Source of the DNA: Smittium mucronatum
Lineage: Eukaryota > Kickxellomycota > Harpellomycetes > Harpellales > Legeriomycetaceae
Direction of reading: 5' to 3'
DNA: 11,215 nucleotides
Assembly: GCA_001953115.1 (NCBI GenBank)
Contig: LSSL01006404.1
Span: 1 to 11,215, forward strand
A program made the position numbers and the translations under genes. The notes below the pieces were generated by a model. It searched no databases and was not told the origin of the DNA. It worked only from the letters and a program-made list of their open reading frames with translations. Shown in pieces: positions 1-10,193 of the stretch. Within the stretch, counting starts at the first letter, position 1; every line of letters begins with the position of its first letter.

Positions 1-172
1 TTACATATGTTATATTATCTAAATTTACTTTCATAAATTTATACTCTCTGAGCTTAATACCTCGTTTATTTTATTTTTATTTAGTATAGAAAAAATGAAT
101 ACACTGATAACAAAATACTGAATCAAAATAATTAAGTTTTTTTATCGAGTAATTTCGTTGGAATATATCGAT
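1..172. other. A+T-rich flank left of the MITE, no gene seen
   Basis: This stretch is A+T-rich DNA with stops in every frame. I see no gene, RNA or regulatory site in it. It ends at the TA dinucleotide (173-174) that borders the inverted-repeat element. Confidence 0.6.
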
Positions 173-184
173 TACAGGGTTTTT

Positions 185-250
185 CATTCCAATAGAACCT
201 TTTTTTCATTCCAATAGATCTTTTTTTTGATTATAACATACCTTTTTTTT
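185..250 (+). repeat. Left subterminal array: three 22-bp units
   Basis: Units begin at 185, 207 and 229, each exactly 22 bp. The consensus is CATTCCAATAGA, then two or three mostly C positions, then a run of 7-8 T. Units 1 and 2 are nearly identical; unit 3 (starting GATTATAACATACC) has diverged. The first unit starts exactly 10 bp inside the element end, as on the right side. A 22-bp period is close to two helical turns, so the units would lie on one face of the DNA. A role as repeated transposase-binding sites is inference. Confidence 0.72.
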
Positions 251-440
251 TCTGGACTTGTGGGTTCATTCTAATAACCAATAATTCACTTTAACTTATA
301 AGCATTGGTATATGTCATTATTGGTTAAAATCTTATTGTTCTTAAATATTATAAGTTTTTCTTTTTGATTGGTATAAAAAACTATTCAGCCCAATAATAA
401 CTCTTTTAAATTTTCATCAAAAAAATAACTCCGCGAATCT

Positions 441-528
441 AAAAAAGGGGTCTATAGGAATGAAAAAAAAACTCTATTGAAATGAAAAAAAGGTTCTATT
501 ATAATGAAAAAAAGGGCCTATTACTATG
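441..528 (-). repeat. Right subterminal array: four 22-bp units
   Basis: Read on the minus strand, units start at 528, 506, 484 and 462, exactly 22 bp apart with no indel. They begin CATAGTAATAGG, CATTATAATAGA, CATTTCAATAGA and CATTCCTATAGA, and each ends in a T-rich tail. They mirror the left array in sequence and in their 10-bp distance from the element end. The exact register in a region otherwise full of variable homopolymers suggests selection for spacing or fairly recent amplification. The extra unit compared with the left side shows that the array length varies. Confidence 0.75.
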
Positions 529-540
529 AAAACCCCTGTA

Positions 541-3061
541 AGTCTTAATTATTTTTCGCTTTTTCTTAATAATCAAAATCTCAGTCAATATTTTAAATAT
601 ACAAAATTGATGGATATCCAATCTCCAGCTATATATTGGTTAAACTAATTCTTAATTGGTAATAAAATATCCTTTATTATCTTGAAATATGAGTATATAT
701 ATTTTTATATGCCTTTGTACTCTTGGATATTTAGGGACTTTTTTCTGAATTGAAATTAATTTTGGTTAATATTTGGCTTTTCTAAGTCACGAATTTCAAA
801 AATTAAAACCGTTTTATCCTATCCCTTCTCTAAAAAAGATTTCCTAAAATTTAATTTTGTTAATAAAAACCATCGATTAATATAATAAAATTTAAAAATA
901 ATACATATAATTTCGAATTATTTATTGATTTAAAACGGATATTTATGTCCTATTTTCATATTTTTTTTCTTTTGATTTGATATATTTGATAGAGAGAAAA
1001 TGCGTTTTTTTAAAAAAATATTAAAAGTTTTTATTAAGATTATGTATGAATCCAACAAATCCCCAATATAAATATGGTTTGAAAAAATTCTAATCACTAG
1101 TGATAATTATTATCTTGATACACATTTTAAATTATACTTATAATAAAAATCACAAAAAATATCGAATTCATCATGAAAAATGTCTAGAAATATTAATTAT
1201 AATTTAGAACATGAAACCCCATTATATATTTTAAATTTTTTTTTATTGAAATTATAACATTTTTGAAACTGTGATATTTTAATTATTAAAGCTTGTTTTT
1301 AAACAACGTCTAATTTAAGTTAATTAATTCAGATCATAAATTAACTGATCATTTTATTATAAAAACTTTTTTGAATATTTACCAAAGTATTTTTTTATAA
1401 TTATTTCTGTTTTTTAATCTATGCTCATCAAAAAGAAATCTTTTTGAAAATTTCAACAAAAAAATATTCCAGGAAATCACTTTAAAAGATATATTTATAA
1501 TTCAATATGTATTTGCAAAATAAATGTGCCTTTTAGCTTACTTAACACACTTCTTGGGATCTAAAAGATAAATTTATAGTATTGGAATACTTTAAAAATA
1601 ATTTTTAATTTTATTTATACCTAATTTAATTTTATTTGGCTTTAAGTTTATAATTTATTTACATTTTTTGTTTAATTTTCGAAACTCTGAGATTTATCTA
1701 TATTTAACGAAAAAAAAAAAATCAAAATAATTTTTATTTATGCAATGAAGCTAAATTATAATCGAAGTAAGGTTAAATACATTCTTAGACTAAATTTTAA
1801 AAAATTGGAAATGATGATGAATAATCTTTGAATGAATGAAGTGATTAGAAACTATTCACTTTCCCCACATAATTACATCTACAAATTTCTTTTAAAACCC
1901 ACAGAAAAATATGAATTTAAACCATTTTTTTCTAACATTCTTATCAATCTCTATTCTTTAGATTTAAAAATAAAAACAGATAAATATATTTTCTAATAAC
2001 GCTTCAATTTAAAATTATTTTTCCGAGTCATTGAGTTAGTAATTTTGTGGAAAATTTTTTTTAAAAAAAAATCTCCTCAAAATATATTGGACCCATATCG
2101 CCTTATATAAAAGCTAATATATAATAATTCCATAAATTTTAAGGTATTAAAAACTCCTATAATCATATGAGCTATTTAATAAAATAAGACGTGCGACGAT
2201 TTTATTGAAATAAAATTATACTATTTATATTAACGAAAAAAACAAGGCTATATATTTAAATAAAACATTAAAATTCTGGAGATAAATAAATTAAAATATA
2301 CCTATTTTTTTTTTCTAAAATCCATCTTTTTTTTTTTTTAAATTTTGTAAAAACAAAAAAAATTTAAAAAAATACAAAAATTTGATGTGGGTATTACATA
2401 TTATAGATGATAAAAATTTGGTGATCTTTATTTAAAAAAATTTATTACCCATACCCTCACCCCTTATGAAATTTGGAACATTAAGATTTAAAATCTCTAT
2501 CGGTATAATATAGATATGTACATATTAATTATAATTACAACTAAATAAGTAAATTTTAAAAAAATTATTGGTTTTTTAGGCACTTATTTTACATATGAAT
2601 TTTAATCCAAAACCCTTATATAGTAGATAAAATTTTATATAAAATAAAAAAGGAATTAATATATGTAGAATATATTTAATCCGTTGTTATTAATATATTA
2701 AATCTTCGAAAATACCATTTTTTTAATGATTTTTCTTCCCTTCTTGCTTTTATGCCTAATTAATCCCTAATTTATCCAAAGTATGTTAAATATTTGAAAA
2801 AAAAATATGTTCTGATTAGATTTTAAAATTGAAGATACTCTGAAATCTTCATTTGGTTATGTATATCTAATGCAATTAAAAGAATTAATTCTATGAATAG
2901 GCTCTTCATCAATTATATTTTTATTATTAAAATATTATAAATATAAAAAAAATTCATGTATTAAGAAAATTTAGTTATAAATTATTTTTTGGATATCTCC
3001 AGATTATTAAAACTAATTTTAAATTTTATTTAGGTATTCTTTTTGTAAAAATATAATTATT
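541..3061. other. 2.5 kb A+T-rich DNA, no gene seen
   Basis: Stops are dense in all frames and no open frame is long enough to support. There are many A and T runs, for example 13 T at 2327-2339. I found no tRNA-like or rRNA-like segment, no long inverted repeat and no tandem array. Short repeated words exist, but at this base composition they are expected by chance. Confidence 0.55.
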
Positions 3062-3181
3062 TCAACAGTTTTTTATTATTTCTGAGATTTTTAAAGATTT
3101 TCGATCGAAATACTTAGTATTAAGAGTATATTTGAATCTAAAAATGCAGTTATTTGTATTTTTAATAAAAATTTAAGCTTA

Positions 3182-3382
3182 TTAATATGATTTAAAGGTT
3201 TCCCATGATATTTCTGGCACAGAAAATCCATAAGAAACTTTTTTTTTATTCAAACTTTTTGAATTTTTTCGTAAAAAAATTTCAATATAATTAAAAAATT
3301 GCCTATTCTGTGTATTTTTTATTCTAAGAAGAATTTTTTTTATATATACTTCTTCTGAATTTGGGTCCCCTTGTTGAAACAT
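3182..3382 (-). pseudogene. 66-codon open frame with coding-like composition, unknown product
   Basis: This minus-strand frame starts with ATG at 3382 and ends with TAA at 3182-3184. The product is basic, lysine- and asparagine-rich, with a more varied C-terminus (SVPEISWETFKSY). I do not recognise a domain and see no signal peptide or membrane segment. My hand count of GC at codon positions 1, 2 and 3 is about 20, 17 and 9 of 66, the falling pattern expected of a real gene in A+T-rich DNA. Length alone is not significant: with stops near one codon in ten, frames this long should arise about twice by chance in a window this size. Upstream, the same frame stays coding-like (about 12 of 26 codons start with G or C) but contains several TAA, one TAG and a TGA at 3392-3394. 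It probably belongs to the same decayed gene as 3550-4049. Read with TAA/TAG as sense, it would run on to TGA at 3062-3064. Confidence 0.3.
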
Positions 3383-3549
3383 AGTTTACGATCATTTTTC
3401 TTGTACGTTTTTAATAATTTATTGTTCTGTTTTTTGGGTTGAATTTTCTTATAGCACTGGTTATAATTGATGCTAAATATACAGTAAATTTTTAATTTCG
3501 AAAATATAAATTTCTATTTCTATCATATCTTTTAGTTTTTTATAAAGAT

Positions 3550-4049
3550 TCATAAAATTTTATCTCCGCTCTTATTTTTTATCATACTAAGCGGAGCTAG
3601 AATTGGTTTGTCTAAATTTTTCGCTTTTTTTTATAAAAAAATTAAGTATATTTAATATCTTTTAATCTTTATATAGCGTCCATATTTATTTGATGATACT
3701 TTTATTCTTTCAGCATTCCTATTAATACTGATAAGCGCTTTGTTACCTTCCTGAAGGATCATTTAGTCTATTTTAAAATCACCTGCTAATTCTGGGTATA
3801 TTTTTATCATTTTTTATGTTTCCTCCATCTCAAAAAATTTACTTTTACATTTATTTTACTTTCTTGGTTTATATGAGATACCGGAAATTTTATTTTTCGG
3901 TACTCAAATTCAATTTCTTAGTCTAGAATATTCTTTTTTATTTTCCATGGTTTTTGAAAGCCGTCATAAAACTTGAAAACTTGATCATTTAAAGATATAT
4001 ACGCACCATTTTTCAATAAATCATCACAACAAATTTTTGAATAATAGTT
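3550..4049 (-). pseudogene. Broken coding relic, unknown family
   Basis: Minus-strand reading from 4049 gives 43 open codons including CCDDLLKNGAYISLND and QVFKFYDGFQKPW, then TAA at 3918-3920 and 36 more codons. Near 3840, at an A/T homopolymer, the coding-like frame shifts. The new frame gives YPELAGDFKID, then MILQEGNKALISINRNAER and KYGRYIKIKRY, then ILAPLSMIKNKSGDKIL, interrupted by TAA at 3814-3816, 3763-3765, 3652-3654 and 3631-3633, and ending at TGA 3550-3552. Local GC (25-30%) is above the surroundings. In both frames GC is highest at codon position 1: about 13/9/10 of 43 and 19/15/15 of 62 by hand. The amino-acid variety is unlike the K/N/I/F-only background. I cannot name the family. 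Alternatives are a gene with reassigned stops plus a tiny GT-AG intron near 3833-3852, or chance. The 66-codon frame downstream may be its 3' part. Confidence 0.38.
3564..3596. repeat. Short GC-rich dyad, 7-bp stem
   Basis: CTCCGCT at 3564-3570 pairs perfectly with AGCGGAG at 3590-3596 around a 19-base loop. Five of the seven pairs are G:C, which stands out in this sequence. It lies inside the broken minus-strand relic, so both halves may simply be leftover codons (GCTCCGCT and AGCGGAGAT). No T-run follows that would make it a terminator. Confidence 0.3.
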
Positions 4050-7000
4050 TTATATATATCCATAGAGTGATAAATTTCTATTTTAAATACAGCCCTGCAT
4101 TTATATTTTTTCCTGTTCTTAAAATTATAATGGAGATTATTTTTTTTCGTGTAATTTATTTTACTTTATACATCAGTTACGCTTAATGGATTCAATTTAG
4201 CCGAAATCATAATTTTTTTTAACCAAATTACCAATTTTGTTGAGATTTTGGTTAAAAATAAAAAAATTGGTATGATAAAGTAGTAGACTTTTATAACCTA
4301 TAAGTTTCTAAAAATATATATTATTTTGGAGGGAAAATAATCTAATATTTTATATTTTATTAATTTCCTAATTTATTTTGGAGCTTAATTTGATTTATAG
4401 TGCTATTTTTATTTATTTTGCTCTTAATAGCAAAGTATTTTTAATAAGGTATAGAGAAATTTGGGTAATTATTTAATCTTTTTTTTTAGCAGATTTTAAA
4501 TTAATTTGCAATTGAAAATAGCTGAAAAAATTAAATCGCATATTTTTTAGAGAAATATCGAATTTTTCGACGTCTAATTTTTTCTCTGCACTTTGTCTTA
4601 TTATTAAAAATAAAAATTGTTGTAAAACACCCTTATTTTAATTAATATTTCTTAATAAAAATATTTCTAAAAAACCTACTTTTATGCAAAATATCCTAAT
4701 TAATAAAATTTAATCAATAAAATTATTTAATTAAACATCTAAAAAATAATATTTAGATATCTAGATATTTATAATCCATTCTATTTATCTAATTCCGGTC
4801 CATTTTCACTCATTGGGCTAAAATATGTTATGGAGGGGTGATTTTTATGCAATTTTAGAATTATTGGTTAGGGTTAAATCTTCATTCACGATAACTAAAA
4901 AAATCATTTTGGTGTGAAGATGTTACAAAATAATATCAATTATTTTTATTTTTTATTCGGATTCTCATAATTTTTTTGAAAATAAAAAGTATTATTTTAA
5001 ATCATTCAAAAAAATTTGTTCTTTTTATTATTTCATATGTTAAATTTTGGGATCAGCTTAAAATATCGATTAAAGATGTAAAAACTTTAATATAAGATAT
5101 TTTCATTTAAATTTTTTAAAATTCTTCCTTTTCTTATGCATATTATCGGGTCTAAAAATGTGGAATTTAACAATTTTCAATTTTAAAACCATTTTACACA
5201 ATTTTTTTAATTTATATATATAAGACTCTTTTTTTTTATTAAATCAACTCTCAAATAAAAATTTATACTTTAATTTTAGATAATAAAAAAACCAAACTAT
5301 CCATTTTTTGAGATAATAAAAATATTAATTTAATTATATATTATCTATGTTATATTTAAGCTCTAGTTGCAGTTATCTCTATTAAAAATCTATAATATTT
5401 TTATTATATTGTTTACATAACTCGAATTTTAACTATTCTGATACATTATTTCAATTAAAAACATAATATTATTGTTTAATTATTTGGATATTCCATAGGA
5501 CATATAAAAAATTAAAATTATTGAAATCATCATAGTGCTTTGAAAAGAGAATTTTGCTATAAAAGGATGGTATCCTTATCTTGTTTTTTTATTTAAAATT
5601 TAAAGAAAGATTATTTTTGTGTTAGATAGTGCGATTAATATAGTAATTAATCGGTTATTTAATACATAATTTCTGGGTCAAACTTAAAATTAGATTGTGG
5701 GTATATTTAAAATTATTTATATAACATAGGTAATTTTCGATTTCACTCTCTTTGACGAGAGCTAATTTTTTTTTTTAATACTTTTATTTTAATAGGAAAA
5801 TATTCCAATATAAGATTCAGTTTGTTGAAATTATTATTAAATCGATATCAAATATATACAAATTTTTGGGATTTTTGGGAATTTAGCTTTATTTTTTAGA
5901 ATCACAGTTTCAAAAATATTTTTTTGCGTATATTATCTGTTTATTTTATTAATTTTTAAATAATTTATTTTAATTCCATCTATTAGAGTGGAAACAATGT
6001 TTAATAAATTAAATAGAGTCTTTATAAATGATACATTTTAATGACTTTTATAATATTATAATACATAAATATAGCTAAAATTGGTTTTTAAATATTTGAT
6101 AAAATAAAAAGAATCGATTTTTTCATAAAGGGTAAATTTCCTTAAAATATAATGCATTTTAAATTAGTTTTTATATTAAAATGTGTGTTAAATACCAAAA
6201 AAAATGCTGAAAAATAAAAAAATATTAATAAAGTGATAAAATTTACAGATTATGAACCTTAAACTAAAATGTAAAAAAAAATTCTGTTGGAACTTAAGTA
6301 ATCCGACTCTGAGTTTTTTTTAAAGTATAAAATTAATTTATTTTTCATTATAAGTATTTATTATCTTATTTATTATTTATTTCCGGTGTTTTCAGTATTA
6401 TATACTACGCTTTCCTTATATTCACCTTCTTACAAATTACAATAAACTATTTTTTTCATAATTTATTTATAGAGGTTTATTCTGATAAAAATAAAAAGCT
6501 ACTGTTAATATTTTAATACTAGCTTCAGATAAACATTGCGAGAATTAACACCCTAATTCTAAAACATTTTTTAATTTTAATAAAAAAATTTTACGGTTAA
6601 TGGCACGAAATTTCGAAAAGAATAAAAAAATTTACATTCAAATTTATTTTATTCGTTGGGTTCATAAAGAGCAAATATAAATTTAAGATAATTAAAACTG
6701 ATATTATGCTTTTAAAAAATATTCATATTTCCAAATAATTATTCTAAAGCTCTCTATACATATTCTAAACAATGCTGTGTCCGAATTCCTATTCTAAATC
6801 CCATTTGCGATAAACCCACACAATTTTTTCACAATTAAAAATCAAATATTGAAAATTTTAAAAAAAATCACTTATTTTTAAAATAATTTGTTTTTACATG
6901 ATGATATTTTTTTGATTTAGAGATTTACTAGGTCTAAAATTTTGTTTGAATTTATAATTATTTGCATTCTTGAAAGTATTTTAAATGAATATGAAGTGTT

Positions 7001-8804
7001 CTTTTTGATACTATTGATGACTTTTTAAAGAACTCTTTGCTTTCTTTATAACAAATCGTAATTTTTTTATATTATGTTCGCATTATATCTATATGTGCTT
7101 AAAATTCCAAATATTTTTTAATTTCAGAAATTCTAAATTTTTATCTCTATATTATTAAATAATATACCTAAAAAGAATTCATAAAAATTATTCTAAAAAT
7201 TCAAAATAAAAAAAATGGCACATAATCTTTTATATAATTGACAAAAAAATAAGAAATTAACATAATTTTTTGGTTTAAGTTAAATATTTTTACAACACAG
7301 AAATCTCTTTTATTTTTCAATAATAAATCAAAAAATATATAATTATTAAAATTATAAAATATATAGTTTACCTAAATTCGGGATTTATTGGTTGTTTCAG
7401 GTAATTATGGTGTATAATAAACCAAAAAGAAAAAAAAGAAAAAAGAAATTTTTTCATGAAATATCAACAGTAAACTTATTTTGATTTTCAAATATTTTGA
7501 TTTTTTTACCATTATACATTTTTTTCAGAAAAAATGTGGTTTTTTATTTATTTATTGACTTTTATCATTTTTAGTTTTTAAATTTTAAATAAAAGTGAAA
7601 TAAATTTATTTAACAACGACATTTCATTATTGGATAACATTTTATTTTGAATCTATAATATATACTTATTAATTTTTTTGATATAATAGACGCTTTTTTT
7701 TCACGAAGTCTTTTTATTGGCATTTTTTCATTAAAAGAGTAAAAAAAAATTGATTTTAAATTTAAAAATTTATTGGGAATTGAATAAAAAATCTCATAAT
7801 TTTGTTATTTGTGCAAATTAATTTTTCATATAGTATATTATTAGTTTAATCGGAATAGTTTTTACTTTACCAAATATCATTTTTCTTTTTATCTTATAAT
7901 AGTAAATTATGTAGAGTTATAATGAATCGATATTTTTCAATTTTGAAAATCTATCAAGACAGTCTTTTATTATAATCAACTAGTAATATTACGACAAATA
8001 AATCCTACAATTTTTTCGTAATATTTTGGATATAAAAATATATTAAAAGCTGTCATATTTTTAGCCTGTATTAATTTATTTTTACTATTTTATGATTTTA
8101 GTTTATATCTTTAAGGAATGCGATAAAAAAAACCAGTATTTTTTTTAAAAAATTTAAATTTAATTTATCTACACCTTCAAAATAGAGAAACTGGATAAAA
8201 AAAAGCGTACGGAAATTTATTTTAAAATCAATAAAATAAAATGAATGAATGATTTGACAAAATGGAAAAAGGTAAAAAATCTATTTTTTCAAAACCTCTC
8301 TTCCGCTCTATTTTATTCCTCTCTTGTACTTATTTGAACTCTACGAAAATAATATAAATATGTTTAAAAAATATTATTATCATATAACATCTAACAGTTC
8401 TTGAGACTCTTTGCCTTACTGTGCATTATTTCAAAGGTAAAAAAACTATTTCTTCAATTTTATAAAGAAATATTCGATTTAATTTAATTTATAAGAGATA
8501 AAAGACAGAAAATATTTTATAATTCGTAATTCTATTTTATTATTCTTGTCTTATTTCTTTTGGAAGAGATATTCCAGAAACTTTGACAATATACGAATTT
8601 TGACGTTATTTATAAAATTTATTGAATAAAAAAAATAATCAAGATAAATGGTTAAAAGTTCTTTTAAGAAAAGTGAGAAGTTTTGGGATTTAACCGAAAA
8701 AAATATATTAAAGAAGCTTTTTTTTATATGGCTTGATTTTATTCTCCAAAATGATGTATAGCTTTAATGAAATCTAACTTGGTACGATTTTTGTTATAAC
8801 TTGA
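4050..8804. other. 4.7 kb A+T-rich DNA, no supportable gene
   Basis: This stretch shows frequent stops in all frames, many homopolymers and no frame above chance length. Small patches of higher GC near 6770-6830 and 8280-8340 can be read as short protein-like strings, but they have no continuous frame. A weak hairpin followed by a T-run lies at 5746-5776 and a polypurine run at 7424-7448. I found no RNA gene and no repeat long enough to exceed chance. Confidence 0.5.
7424..7448 (+). repeat. 25-base polypurine tract
   Basis: An uninterrupted run of A with four spaced G, followed directly by six T. Low-complexity sequence of this kind is common in A+T-rich eukaryotic DNA. I infer no function. 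Confidence 0.45.
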
Positions 8805-8867
8805 ATCAAAATAATTGAAGTATGTAAATTTATTCATTAAACATACAATAATATAATAGTATATATT

Positions 8868-9386
8868 AGTCATGGATTTTTGGATACTGATAAAAGAAAA
8901 GGTGAAATTAATTCATACTATCAATTTTTGAAGAGAAAAAAATAATATATATGTGCTATTGATAATATATTTTTATCAGAAAAACTGTGTTTATTTCTAT
9001 TTTATTGTTAAATATAATGTGTATATGGAGAATTGAAGAACATTATATTATATGATATATTTCCATTTGTTAATATGCTAAATAAAGTGATCACTTTTGT
9101 AGGATTTTATAAGAAATTATCAAAAACACTTGCAAAAAAATCAATAAAAAAATTTATTTATGAATTCGCTGATATTATTTTGTTATCTATTGCTAACCCT
9201 TTCAGGAGCAATGTCACAAAAAACGGCTTTCACTTTTCGCTCAATGTTATTATTAGTTTAATTTTATTTGTATTCTATTGGGAAGATCATGAATTTGAGC
9301 CAATTAAAGGTGAAAATATACGCTAATAGGAGCAAGGCACAAATTTGGGCCCGGAAAGGGTTAATGATGAAAAAGGTATTAAATAA
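8868..9386 (+). pseudogene. Coding relic including a 103-codon open frame, unknown product
   Basis: The frame is fully open from 9018 to 9323, ending at TAA 9324-9326. Possible starts are TTG at 9033 or the internal ATG at 9075. A run this long is expected by chance less than about once in 20 such windows. The same frame stays coding-like on both sides: upstream SHGFLDTDKRKGEINSYYQF (about 11/11/5 of 41 GC at positions 1/2/3), and downstream of the double stop TAA-TAG, EQGTNLGPERVNDEKGIK to TAA at 9384-9386. For 9018-9182 the counts are about 15/10/9 of 55. Around 9183-9255 the pattern reverses, so a frame change there is possible; the +1 frame also reads plausibly. The middle has two hydrophobic stretches (ADIILLSIA and SLNVIISLILFVFYW) that could be membrane segments. 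The stops in this span are five TAA (including 8943, 9009 and 9015) and one TAG, with no TGA. No family is recognised. It is most likely a decayed gene. Confidence 0.36.
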
Positions 9387-9852
9387 TAAAAATATAATTT
9401 ACAACTGAGAAAAAGCCATGCTTTATGCATAAAAAATAATCGCAATATATACTTTAAATCTACTTCAATTTTCTAACAGTTTTTTTTTTTTTTTTTGAAA
9501 AAAAAATTGGTAAGATAATTTAATTTATAAAACACTTTTAAATAGATTATAATTTAATGGTCGAGAATTTTTTTAATTTCTCTAGTACTAATTAAAAGGA
9601 AAAATTATAGCGACCAAGTTTGAAAATATGTACTAATATGTGACATACAGGATTTCGGTCCTAAAAAATAGTTATGGATATAACGATTGTATAAATTCTT
9701 TCAAACCCAAAGAAAAAAAACAGGGACTTATATAGCGAAAAAAATCGATATACAAATAAGTACTTTCAGCCTATTTTAAACACGAGGTTAGTAATTAGAT
9801 ATAATAACAATATAATTGAGATATTTTGTTTTAGATTTGGAACATTATTTAA
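9387..9852 (+). other. Low-complexity gap between two open frames
   Basis: Several short open stretches occur here in different frames. One is about 65 codons long, from 9695 to TAG at 9890-9892, without an initiator near its start; it overlaps the next frame. Another reads KYVLICDIQDFGPKK near 9624-9668 in the frame of the upstream relic. They may be remnants linking the upstream and downstream frames, but frame and composition evidence is ambiguous. The stretch also contains 17 T followed by G and nine A (9480-9506). Confidence 0.3.
9480..9506. repeat. T17-G-A9 low-complexity hairpin
   Basis: Seventeen T, one G and nine A in a row can fold into an A:T hairpin of up to nine pairs. Homopolymer length here is prone to sequencing error, so the reading frame across it is unreliable. 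Confidence 0.5.
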
Positions 9853-9870
9853 TATATATATATATATATT
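9850..9870. repeat. Short AT dinucleotide run
   Basis: A run of alternating A and T (about ten AT units) sits at the upstream edge of the 9853-10167 open frame and forms its first few Tyr-Ile codons. It is a simple microsatellite, and its length could change the upstream reading frame. Confidence 0.6.
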
Positions 9871-10167
9871 AGGGTTTGCTATACATTTTTAGCTGATCAA
9901 AAAGGTTTATTTAGAAAAAAATTGTTACCCTTTAAATCAAGCTTGATTGATATTTATGAATTTAGTCAAGAAAAAAAAAATCAAGTAGTAAAACGTGATT
10001 CTGGATCGATTCTCACGGGGCGTGAAATTTTCAGAGATATCAGAGGGGAATTGGAACATGTGGGGTTTTTACGAGAGTTTTCACTTCTTCATAATTTTTT
10101 ATACCCGGTTTTCATGGATTTTTATAAACTTTTAATTATATTCCTTGCAAAAAAAAAAAAAATCTAG
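9853..10167 (+). pseudogene. 104-codon open frame with coding-like composition, unknown product
   Basis: The frame is open from the TAA at 9850-9852 to TAG at 10165-10167, about 104 codons. There is no ATG until near the end; TTG at 9922 is the likeliest bacterial-style start, giving 81 residues. The missing ATG suggests a truncated gene, an internal exon or a relic. The core, KRDSGSILTGREIFRDIRGE followed by LEHVGFLREFSLLHNF, has charged, varied residues unlike the background. For 9994-10119 my GC count by codon position is about 22, 14 and 15 of 42, strongly weighted to position 1. A hydrophobic tail (FMDFYKLLIIFLA) and a polylysine end read from an A-run close the frame. I recognise no domain. 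It may continue the upstream relic after a frame change. The 3' end faces a convergent minus-strand relic. Confidence 0.38.
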
Positions 10168-10168
10168 A

Positions 10169-10193
10169 AAATAAATTTAATTTAAATTTATTT
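10169..10193. terminator. All-A/T hairpin between converging frames
   Basis: A perfect 10-bp dyad: AAATAAATTT at 10169-10178 pairs with AAATTTATTT at 10184-10193 around a 5-base loop. It starts two bases after the plus-strand stop (10165-10167) and covers the minus-strand stop (10192-10194), so it fills the whole gap between two convergent frames. That position suits a bidirectional terminator or 3'-end signal. However, the stem has no G:C pair, so the hairpin is weak, and such A/T dyads are common at this composition. Confidence 0.3.

Larger units (their letters stand above)
175..538. mobile_element. 364-bp MITE, Tc1/mariner-like (TA-flanked, inverted repeats)
   Basis: A short non-autonomous element. 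The left end begins CAGGGTTTTTCATT at 175 and the right end, read on the minus strand, begins CAGGGGTTTTCAT at 538. The terminal inverted similarity runs about 75 bp at roughly 80% identity. The element is flanked by TA on both sides (173-174 and 539-540), the target duplication typical of Tc1/mariner and of bacterial IS630 elements. Mariner-type ends often start CAGGG or CAGT. There is no transposase frame inside; the core (251-440) has stops in all frames, so movement would need a transposase supplied elsewhere. The unusual part is that both ends are stacks of 22-bp units, listed separately. The arms have diverged, which suggests an old insertion. An 8-bp hAT-type duplication is not present. 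Confidence 0.68.

Noticed and set aside
119..136. Direct repeat of about 15 bp with 8803-8821 (TGAATCAAAATAATT)
   Set aside because: At this A+T content, many 15-base matches are expected within 11 kb.
175..538. Interpretation as a hAT element or as a ciliate internal eliminated sequence
   Set aside because: No 8-bp duplication flanks the element, which argues against hAT. The ends (TACAGGGT and TACAGGGG) only partly match the TA-bounded consensus of Paramecium eliminated sequences, so a plain Tc1/mariner-type MITE is simpler.
3420..3480. Long open reading in another minus-strand frame through this segment (NKLLKTYKKNDRKLCF)
   Set aside because: About 40% GC at its third codon positions against about 19% at the first is anti-coding. 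The frame of the 3182-3382 stretch has the expected bias here.
4866..4875. Telomere-like word TTAGGGTTA (also TTAGGGTTT at 9869)
   Set aside because: There is only about one and a half units at each site and no tandem array, so chance is the simplest explanation.
5746..5776. CTCTC-loop-GAGAG hairpin followed by 11 T, resembling a bacterial rho-independent terminator
   Set aside because: The stem is only five pairs, no coding frame lies upstream, and T-runs of this length are everywhere in the window.
6706..6830. Minus-strand protein-like strings in a slightly GC-richer patch
   Set aside because: The open stretches are short, broken by a stop, and within chance length. I could not show codon-position bias.
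9262..9409. Overlapping +1 frame reading VKIYANRSKAQIWARKG
   Set aside because: GC there is highest at codon position 3 (about 20 of 41) and low at position 1, the reverse of coding. The frame of the 9018-9326 stretch fits better over this segment.
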